From Galaxea fascicularis (lineage: Eukaryota > Cnidaria > Anthozoa > Scleractinia > Euphylliidae): 64,000 bases of DNA. The stretch lies in contig OX419336.1 in assembly GCA_948470475.1 (NCBI GenBank), positions 15,356,979 through 15,420,978 of the forward strand, in the 5' to 3' direction. The notes below the pieces were generated by a model. The model saw only the letters and a list, made by a program, of their open reading frames with translations, was not told the DNA's origin and ran no database searches. Below, piece after piece: positions 54,940 to 64,000 of this stretch. How positions within the stretch are numbered: the first letter of the stretch is position 1; every line of letters starts with the position of its first letter. A program made the translations under genes and the position numbers.

Positions 54940-57900
54940 TGGGAACTGTTGCTGAAGAGTTGGGGTATTTTGGACTCCCATCAAGTATGTGCTTTCTAGC
55001 AAAACCCAGGTTTAATGAAAATGACCTTTAGGATACGCTGTAAATGCATGTTATGGTTAAATTAATTTAGGCCTAGGGAATTTGCTATACATCTACATTA
55101 AATAAGACCAGGGGAAAAAAGCAGATGAATAAAAAAAACAAGAGAAAAAAAAGGCATTTTAAACATTATTGCCAGAGATAACTATTTGTATTCTTTGGTT
55201 GTTTATCTATTACGTGAGTACTTGTAACACACCATCAGGATCAGTCATGTTGTTAAGTATAGTTGTGTTTTAAAGTTAATCAATTTCTGTTTGATTTTGA
55301 TTGCCTCAGAAAAAAAAAAGAAGCCACAACAAGGCCGAACTGAAGAGGTGGCGACATCTATAGAAACACTGGTTTCTATAACAGGTGGAAATTTACCACC
55401 TTTTCTTAGCCACACCCTGGATGAGGTAATTAAATATATAGGGAAGTTCACGTTCTTGTTGAATTGTATATCATTTTAGCTATTGAGGGTTTGGTGCAAA
55501 AAGTCTGGACGCAAGTGACGATTTTGTGCAAAATACAAAGTTGCTCAAAATCACCCATATTTTGGCATGTTAACTTTGTATTTTTAGCCAAATCATCAGT
55601 TAACCCCAGTTTTGAACTACACTGTGCTTATTCATCCAAAGATAGTCTTATTTCCCCTTGTTTTCCTCTTCAGTTGTTGTGGCAAGCAAGAGAGGATGGA
55701 GCCATCTGCATCCTTAAGCTCTTTTCGGACCATTTGCCTGTGTGCGAAGGGACAAAAGCCTACCTTCGTTATGCTTTCAAGTTAGTTTTGAGTTATACAT
55801 TATAGTCATAACACTTTGTTCTAGTCAAAACATGATGTCAAATACCTGACCTAGCACTTACGAAAATTTTATGATTGACTTGTCCTTCATACAATTAACC
55901 ATCAGGAAGAACTTATAAAAACCTGCACAACAAATTAAATGTTGAATTTATTCATAATTTCTGTGATTGTAGACTCTTTACCCAAGAGACTGAAAAAATT
56001 CATTGCAAGGTCCTCTATTGGCTGGCAGATAGCCAGTCAAATGAAGGAACTAAAGGTAGGTTATCCATGTATTTTGTTTTAATGCCATTAGCATAAACAG
56101 CCTTGCTTGTGTGTTTACAATTGATCAATAATAATACAGAATCAGAGTTTGCCTGTGGCTGAGACTACGTATCGGGAAATACATACTGTGGTCTTTTTCA
56201 TAATTTTTTCAGCAATTCCGTTAATTTTGAGAGGTCAAGGAAAATAAAACCAAAAGTGGATTTAAGTGCTCTTATTTGAGCTGTTCTCAATCAGAAAACT
56301 TAAAACATATCGAATATCAAATTGATATGTATTTAACGAGTATCATAATTGGTCAGAATTAAATCAACCAATCAAATTGTATAATAAATGGTAGAAAGTT
56401 TTGCGCTGTCTTTTACTCTTTGGCAAGTATGGACTACCGCCATTGAATCAGTTACAGACATGGGTTGGGCATGAAATTTTCAAACAACAACACAAACTTT
56501 TTCGACAGCCCTGATGAAAAGATACATGTAATCCAACCAAGACAGTTTGTTTGACAGTACACTTGTGTGCATTATTTGTGTTCAAGTGAAATGATCAAAT
56601 CCAATTGAGAGAGGTGCACGCACTAACACATACATGAATTAACACAAAAATTAGAGAACTTCACCTGCTTCAGGAAAAAACATTTCTGCCCCACTGATTA
56701 TTGAAATTAAATTTTCTGGTTTGATGTAATATGAATAACCTTCTCTAGTTGTTCTTCTATCTCATAGTGCAAGCAAAATATGGTGTTGGGGGCCAATCCT
56801 CCATCCTTATTTTGGTCCCATCACATGTTCCACAATGTGTGGAAATTTTGAACGGTAAGGTTCAAAGTCCTTATTAGTAATGAAGTAATTACTTGTAAAT
56901 GACAACATAAAAGCTTCGTGTTCACCCAACAACCTTTTCAAAAACCCTGATTGCAATCCTTTCTGATAGCTTCATCAAGTTTTTTTTGTATTTATTGTAC
57001 AGTACATGTATCAATCGGACCTCCCTTCAATGTTTTAAGCTCTTATTTTCATGATTTTCTCAATTTGGTGGCCAGACGTTTCCACTGTCTGAATTTGGGT
57101 AAATTTCATGACACAGATCCTTTAATGTATGCATATCATGCACATTCCTGGTATGTTCAACGTAGCAATATGTTCTGTTTATAATTCATTACAGAGGCTA
57201 ACTTTGATCAAAAGAGGCTAGCAGATGCATTGCACAATGCATCTGAGCTGTCCAAAATAATTCAGAGAGAAAGGTAAGTGTGTATGGCGCATGATTTAAA
57301 CATTAATATATACTTATAACTATAAATGATTGTTTATTATTCAATAACTTTTGACATGAATTACTGGAACTGATTTATACCCAACTATTCGTGCTCATTA
57401 ATTTAAAAGTTTTTTTTTTTTAAATAAGCAAACCAATAAACTTGTTATAGTATTCTATATGTGGCACCAGAGTGCCATTAACGTATATAGGTTAACTAAG
57501 GTCTGTCTTGGGTTGCACTCTGTCATACGTTTTGATGATCATAAATTACTAAAACATGTAGCTATTACTATAAAAAATGATCACTACATCTTTTTAAACA
57601 TCAGGCAGGCCTTGAACAGCAGGAGGCAGCTGCTAGAAATGGAAGAAAGAGACCTGGACATGGATCAACAGGTGCAAGAAATAGATAGTAGATAGATATA
57701 GAGTAAGTGCCTGAGTGAGCAATCTTTGATCACAAAACCGGCAAATCCATTTTGTATACTACTAGCATGTATTTCCACAGTGCTGTTCAGTTTGCATATT
57801 AATCGGGAGGGGGGGGGGGGCTCTAAGAAGCTCATAGAGAAAGCTAAAGAGGCATGTAAAATCAGCTAGCTAGGCCACAGTTATTCTTGATAGCGTAAAT

Positions 57901-60900
57901 GATGGGATAAAATGGGGATATGTGATTCTCTACATAGGCAGGTACCCCTAAGATTTCTTCTCTGAAAAGCTCCAGCAGTAAGTTGGAAAAGTCAGGTTAA
58001 CAAAAGTTGTTTATTGGGTGTTTTTTTTGCATTTTATTTACAGGTTACAATAAGCAATGAAGAAGAGAGGGCTATAGGAGAGACAGACAGTTGCAACTCG
58101 GAAAAGGAAGAGCCACATGTAGAGGTATGCACTCAAAGCAAAAGAAGATTTAAAATAAACTTTACCACAGGAACAAAAAACTGGCCTCAGATACTAATTC
58201 CTTTTCATGTGTTTGTAACAGGTTGAAATCAGCCAAGAGGCTGAGATTACTGTTACCGCCGATCATCTGGAAAAGACAGAGGTATGCAGAGCTGGAGCTA
58301 ACAAAGTAAATTTTTTTAGTAGGGGATACCAATGAAACAGGTCTCTGTTATTCTTTCAAATTTTCCGAGTGTAAATAATTTATGTGATGAATCTCATATT
58401 GCATTTTTCAAGACTGCTCCAGCATCTCCCCCAGATGAACTCCAACATGGCACTGAAAAGGTTAGTATGAAGGGGCATGCAAGAACATTAATTGAAGCTA
58501 GCTAGGGCACAGTTATTATTAGAGAAGTAAAGAGGGCTAGAGGAGAACCAGATGGTGGCAACTCAGAGAAGGAAGAGCTACGTGTAACGATATGCACTCA
58601 AAGCAAAAAAAAATAGTTAAGATATAGTTGACCAGGTACAGAAAACTGGCTTGAGATATAAATTGTTTGTAATACATTGAAATCAGCAAAGTGTCTGAGG
58701 TTTCCGAGACCATCGATCATCAGGCAATTTTTTCAGTAGGGGGATACAGGCCCAAAGGTAAATTTATGCTTTGTGTGATGAATCTGTTATTGTATTTTTC
58801 AAGACTGTTCAAGCATCAGAAAAAAGGTCTCCCCAAGAGCAACTCCCACTTTCCAAAAAAAAGTAATAAATAAGTATAAATAAGTATTCATTATTTTGTT
58901 TTACCATTTTTGCTATAGGCTGAAATCAGAAATGATGGTGAAAAGGATACAGAGGTATGCACAGCAAAAAACAAAAATATACATTATTGATTCAGTCAAT
59001 TGGTTGGTCTGGACTGGCTGCACTGGATGAGTCTAGACTGGCTGGACTGGATGAGTCTGGACTGGCTGGACTGGATGAGTCTGGACTGGCTGGACTGGAT
59101 TGGTCTGGACTGGCTGGACTGGATGAGTCTGGACTGGCTGGATTGGATTGGTCTGGACTGGCTGGACTGGATGAGTCTGGACTGGCTGGACTGGATGAGT
59201 CTGGACTGGCTGGACTGGATTGGTCTGGACTGGCTGGACTTGGTTGGTCTGGACTGGCTGGACTGGATTGGTCTGGACTGGCTAGACTGGATGAGTCTGG
59301 ACTGGCTGGACTGGATGAGTCTGGACTGGCTGGACTGGATTGGTCTGGACTGGCTGGACTGGATGAGTCTGGACTGGCTGGATTGGATTGGTCTGGACTG
59401 GCTGGACTGGATGAGTCTGGACTGGCTGGACTGGATGAGTCTGGACTGGCTGGACTGGGTTGGTCTGGACTGGCTGGACTGGGTTGGTCTGGACTGGCTG
59501 GACTGGATTGGTCTGGACTGGCTGGACTGGGTTGGTCTGGACTGGCTGGATTGGATTGGTCTGGACTGGCTGGACTGGATGAGTCTGGACTGGCTGAGTC
59601 TGGACTGGCTGGACTGGATTGGTCTGGACTGGCTGGACTGGGTTGGTCTGGACTGGCTGGACTGGATTGGTCTGGACTGGCTGGACTGGGTTGGTCTGGA
59701 CTGGCTGGACTGGCTGGACTGGATTGTTCTGGACTGGCTGGACTGGATGAGTCTGGATTGGCTGGACTGGGTTGGTCTGGACTGGCTGGACTGGATTGGT
59801 CTGGACTGGCTGGACTGGATGAGTCTGGACTGGCTGGACTGGATGAGTCTGAACTGGCTGGACTGGGTTGGTCTGGACTGGCTGGACTGGATGAGTCTGG
59901 ACTGGCTGGACTGGATTGGTCTGGACTGGCTCGACTGGATGAGTCTGGACTGGCTGGATTGGATTGGTCTGGACTGGCTGGACTGGATGAGTCTGGACTG
60001 GCTGGACTGGATTGGTCTGGACTGGCTGGACTGGGTTGGTCTGGACTGGCTGGACTGGATGAGTCTGGACTGGCTGGACTGGATGAGTCTGGACTGGCTG
60101 GATTGGATTGGTCTGGACTGGCTGGACTGGATGAGTCTGGACTGGCTAGACTGGATTGGTCTGGACTGGCTGGACTGGGTTGGTCTGGACTGGCTGGACT
60201 GGATGAGTCTGGACTGGCTGGATTGGATTGGTCTGGACTGGCTGGACTGGATGAGTCTGGACTGGCTGGACTGGATTGGTCTGGACTGGCTGGACTTGGT
60301 TGGTCTGGACTGGCTGGACTGGATTGGTATGGACTGGTTGGACTGGATTGGTCTGGACTGGCTGGACTGGATGAGTCTGGACTGGCTGGATTGGATTGGT
60401 CTGGACTGGCTGGACTGGATGAGTCTGGACTGGTTGGACTGGATTGGTCTTGGACTAGTAATTAGACTTAATTCTCTTAATTAATTAGACTTAAGATAGC
60501 AAACCTCGAAAAGGTATTATGTTTACATATGCAGTGGGAGTATGACAACAAGTCAAAACACCCTGGTGTGTCTTGCCTGTTGTCATACTTCCACTGTGGT
60601 TTTTTTTTTAGGTGACATTTGGGCCAGCATCTCCATCGCAAGATGACAACCTGGATAAGACAGTCGAGGATGAAGTGGATGAAGGTAGCCTTTGTTCCCT
60701 GAATTCTTGTCCTCAACAACTTAAAACAAATAATTGAATGATTGGAACAAAATGTTACCACTGCATGAAAGAGCATCTCAAAAATGGTCACAAAAACTAA
60801 CTTTGATGCTGTTAAGTTGGATTGAAGCTGAAAGAAATGCATTTGAGAATTGTGAAAATTTATTGAGACTTGTATGGTTTGGAGGGACACTTTTATAGGG

Positions 60901-61340
60901 ACACTTGTATAGGATTTTTTCTTTAAGTTTTAAAGGCATGTTATCTGGCAGCTTTTCAACCAAAGATAATCAAATTTGCTGAAACTGCTTATTTTGTGAT
61001 ACCCTTCATCTAATGAGAATCGATTTATTTCAATTTCATTGATTTTCAGTAAAGTTTGGATTCGTCCCCAGGCCCTTACTCGTTTATGCAATGGTTCAGT
61101 GACTTCCTGAAACTAGTTTACATTATAATGTCAGACAATGCACGAACAAACTCCATAAGCTGGGTACTCACTGCTTAATTGTTGCTGTTGTTTTTTTTTT
61201 GCTTTAAAATAGGACTTGTAAAGAAAGGAAAAAACAAAAAGAAGAAGAAAAAGAACAAGAAAAACAAAAAAAGAAAAGCACAACAAGAACAAAACATTGA
61301 TTTGGGTGAATCAGAAGAGAAGAAACAAAAAGTTCAATAA
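54940..61340 (+). CDS. Unrecognised 13-exon gene with Lys-rich C-terminus
   Basis: Exons: 54940-54984, 55310-55425, 55674-55780, 55973-56055, 56768-56854, 57195-57273, 57605-57671, 58044-58124, 58222-58281, 58413-58460, 58919-58954, 60612-60684, 61213-61340 (TAA). All have AG/GT borders and every junction keeps frame, about 336 codons. Product: GTVAEELGYFGLPS; a folded-looking middle (LLWQAREDGAICILKLFSDH, YLRYAFK, SILILVPSHVPQCVEILN); a coiled-coil-like run (LADALHNASELSKIIQRER; LNSRRQLLEMEERDLDMD); acidic exons; and a final Lys-rich tail ending EEKKQKVQ, probably nuclear. The exon 7 donor (gtgcaag) is weak; reading on gives a stop at 57695 and a shorter form. Start exon(s) upstream not identified; a candidate ends at 54471 (EEPEVG|gtacgt). 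No family recognised. Confidence 0.7.
58500..58865 (+). pseudogene. Decayed tandem copy of exons 8-10
   Basis: 58525-58605 repeats exon 8 (gaaccagatggtggcaactc against the exon 8 text) but with an in-frame TAG. 58679-58725 repeats exon 9, and 58802-58850 repeats exon 10 with changes. The order is as in the functional set at 58044-58460, so the block was duplicated and one copy decayed. Confidence 0.75.
59001..60456. repeat. Intronic minisatellite of ~60 24-bp units
   Basis: Unit tctggactggctggactgga plus tgag, ttgg or gttgg-type ends (three variants). It lies between exons 11 and 12 of the gene. A stop between exon 11 and the array shows it is not read through. Each unit carries GGACTGGCTGGACTGG, four GG pairs spaced by 2-3 bases. 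Confidence 0.97.
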
Positions 61341-61377
61341 TTTAATGAAAAAGGGAAGAGAGGAAAAAAAATAACTG

Positions 61378-61800
61378 TATGAACGAATGAATGCTTGAAT
61401 GAATTAATGATTTAATGAATGAACAAATGATTGAAGGAATGAGCGAGCGATTAAATGAATGATTGAATGATCAATTTAAGTGATTTGATTGATTAAATGC
61501 ATGAGTGAAGAAATAAATGAATGAAATGAGTGAAAGAGTAAGAAAACTATCCCAAAACCCATAGTAAATGTTTGACCGATTTTTATTACAATATTTGTGG
61601 TGTTAAGTCAGACCAAATATGTTACAATTAAGTACTTATTTATTAGTGTTGAGATATTGAATGCTTGAGAACAAAGATCAACATGGAATATTCAGTGAAC
61701 AATTGATTGAATAATTAATGAATGAAAGAGAAAAAGATTGATTGAATGAATGAATGAATGATTGAATGAAATGAGTGCGTGAGTAATTGAATGAATGACT
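61378..61800. repeat. Degenerate (GAAT)n-rich region
   Basis: Many gaatgaatga-type stretches broken by other sequence; downstream of the gene's stop codon. No coding potential. Confidence 0.75.
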
Positions 61801-62286
61801 GAATAAAGCAGTTTGCAACATTGTAGTAAGAAAAATGACTTGTTTAGTAAAATTGGTTTGTCCATTAAACTACAGTAAAAGAACACACATATTCTCTGTA
61901 TATATTACTATCTGTTACACTGACGGTTGGGAAGAAGAAGGGGCTTAGCTTGTTATTAACAGAATATTAACCATTTTCATGCATGTGGGGGGTATTGTTC
62001 TGGAACAACAGTGGGAAAATAGTCATGAAACAATATTTAAGGCTATGTTAAGGGGAAACTAACTTGATTAGACTTGAAGTTGTTGCAAAGGGATTTTTAC
62101 GGTGTTTTTGTTCAAAGACCCGGTGTATGATCCAGAAAAGACGCTGTGCTTCAATGCAGTCGAAAAAGGACGTCGGCAAAGTTGCCTATTATGAATTCAA
62201 AACTTTTTTAGTCGTACCCATCTACTTGCTTGTTCATGCATAACTTAATATGTCCTGTTTACTTTGGTAATAATCGTTTTCGGTGA
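61801..62286. other. No gene seen
   Basis: Unique-looking sequence with short frames only. Confidence 0.4.
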
Positions 62287-62290
62287 CTTA

Positions 62291-62420
62291 GGCCCGGTTT
62301 AAACGTCGACGAACTATACGTGTGCCGAATCTAAATATCCAAATGAGAAAAATGTATTGTTTTCCGTCATTTGCATTATACATTCGGCACAGGTAAAGTT
62401 CTACGTTTGCACCGGGCCTT
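62291..62420. mobile_element. 130-bp Harbinger-type MITE
   Basis: Ends ggcccggtttaaacgtcgac and a reverse-complement-like gtttgcaccgggcc. TTA at both sides (62288-62290 and 62421-62423). No coding capacity. Confidence 0.8.
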
Positions 62421-62680
62421 AGCGACAGTTTGTCACGCCGGGACGAAGGGAATAATCGAAAATGCCTCTAGGCCTCGGAGAATAGATAGTAATAATGCAA
62501 TTGAAAAAGTAAAGTACCTTGTTAATAAACGCCGGACCCCAATTATACGCGGGCTTCAGACAAACGCCGGGTGTCTCAGGCCAAGGTTGAAATAAACGCC
62601 GGGGGCGTTAAATTGAGAAAATACAGTAACTCTCACAGTAACGCGAGTATAAATAAATCGATGAACATAGTTTTGCATAT

Positions 62681-64000
62681 TCCGTATTCCGGAATAGCCA
62701 CTTCGATATTGAAAACCTTTTTGATTGTAAGAACATAGTCACACAGCTTGCCTGTGAAAGTTAGGGTTTCCAAGATATGAGGGTTCGGAATTTCCATAGC
62801 AACAATTTTAGCTACTTTTGTAGGTCTCCCCTTAATTACTGCTATGCCAATGTAATCTCCATGAATTTGAGGGGATCATGCCAGGAGTAGAACAGTAATA
62901 TCACTCCAAAAAGGTACAAAAAGGCAAATACCATTTAGTTTTGCAACGAAACAAACTTTACCATTTTTATTTTATTTTAATAGTTTGTCTGTTCCAGCCG
63001 ATTCTAAAAACGCAAAGTAAAAACAACGATACAAACATGTGAAAATCCTGTGATGAACCATCATGAAATGAAGTCTCACTTAGCTTAGCGTTTATCTTCT
63101 AGTTCAAGGAAAACTGCAATTACAACTTTAAGCAGATAATTAAAATGAAGTGGTAAATTTGTAGTTAACAGCAGAAAACCTTAAGCTTACCTTTGTTAAT
63201 GCTTGTTCTTGTTCAAAGAAATAGTTTAACTTGTGCGCCAAAAACGTCCCGCGTTTCTTAAGGGGATACTAACTTAACAGCGTTGTTGCCAAGGGGTTTT
63301 TACGGATTGTATTTGTAAAATTGTACTTGTTAATGGCAGAGGGGGAAATCATAATGAAACGATGAGAATTTTTTCCGCTACTATTCCTCAGCAATATCCA
63401 ACTGATATTCCAGTATTATGATCATGGACAGCGTTTCCATATGCATACTTGGTGTCATGAAAACTGAAATGGGAGAGTGAAAAATTGCTGTACTGTAGTG
63501 TATTGATTGCGTTTTGAAAATCATGAAAGCCTAAGTAATTCCGATGTAGCGTTTGTGTTTGGAATTTTATTAGTTCTGAGATGGATAACGTCAACGAGAA
63601 TCATACATATTTATGACATAGTTTCTTTAGAAAAGACAATAAAACAATGCCATAAAAATCCAACGACAGTTATAAATAGGTGTCTTAAGTGATTCACTCG
63701 AAAGTCTTGTACAGTGCGAATCACTCCCCCCCCCCTCACCCCGACCCCCACCTTATATAATTAATCAACGACGAAACTTGCTTCGTTCCTCTACCAGGGA
63801 GACAAAACATTCACGTTTTAATTCAGTATCATTTCGGTAGAAACACAGCTAATTCATTTATCGGGCCCGAAAAAGTGTTCTTCGGGTGAATTGTGTTCCC
63901 CCCGGAAAATAAATGTCATCTGGAAGAACGGGGCTCGATTGCAGTGTAGTTTGGGTAGTGCCCGATTGTACACCGGGCCCGATAAATTTCCATCGGGCTC
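62681..64000. repeat. Long inverted repeat, right copy, cut by the window end
   Basis: Reverse complement of 49848-51361. It continues past the window, so its outer end and any target duplication cannot be seen. Confidence 0.93.

Noticed and set aside
58957..60484. Two ~500-codon plus-strand open frames (GLAGLDES... and LDWLDWMS...)
   Set aside because: They are the 24-bp minisatellite read in two frames; both lie in an intron, have no splice link to neighbouring exons and no conserved domain.

Overview
This is a eukaryotic, animal window. Coding sequence is split by GT-AG introns, most of the DNA is transposon debris, and there are microsatellites, minisatellites and Pol III-type tRNA units. 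The mix of repeats, together with a C7orf25-type gene, fits an invertebrate such as an anthozoan cnidarian. That assignment rests on general resemblance and cannot be proven from the sequence. No bacterial operon, rRNA or CRISPR array is present.

The backbone of 5-41 kb is one minus-strand host gene, a homologue of the UPF0415/C7orf25 (DUF1308) family. I recognised nine of its exons from family similarity, and nearly all their splice phases agree (41080 down to 5390). Its last exons lie before the window or were not found. Its introns hold almost everything else in this stretch. Intron 4 contains the most striking object of the window: 34 near-identical 248-bp units, each with a tRNA-Thr(GGU)-like gene, arranged as a giant palindrome. 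Twenty copies lie on the minus strand (10.2-15.03 kb) and fourteen on the plus strand (15.05-18.35 kb), head to head around a 10-bp spacer, with a 15-bp direct repeat at the outer edges. Intron 3 and intron 2 carry LINE remnants. Intron 2 also holds a 5.8-kb DNA element encoding a broken DDE-transposase-like/OTU-protease protein, whose ends are inverted minisatellites. Intron 1 holds two more LINE tails and foldback elements.

At 0-4.3 kb lies a decayed Ty3/Gypsy retrotransposon (gag, protease, RT-RNase H, integrase). It abuts a second tRNA-like repeat, which recurs at 41.6-42.3 kb as a tandem plus inverted pair. From 42.7 to 45.7 kb is a foldback-like element with 61-bp repeats in its inverted ends and an AACAGG target duplication. 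Two smaller elements are nested in it. A (TA)n tract and an intron-bearing DD34E (Tc1/mariner-type) transposase relic follow (46-48.8 kb), then two exons of a small unidentified minus-strand protein.

From 49.4 kb to the window end, two copies of a ~1.5-kb repeat face each other (49.85-51.36 and 62.68-64.0 kb). Between them lie exons of an IS1595/Merlin-like transposase and an unrecognised 13-exon plus-strand gene with a lysine-rich C-terminus. That gene contains a decayed tandem exon duplication and a 1.45-kb intronic minisatellite of 24-bp G-rich units.

The recurring theme is tRNA-like units and transposon ends that grow into tandem arrays and then flip into palindromes.
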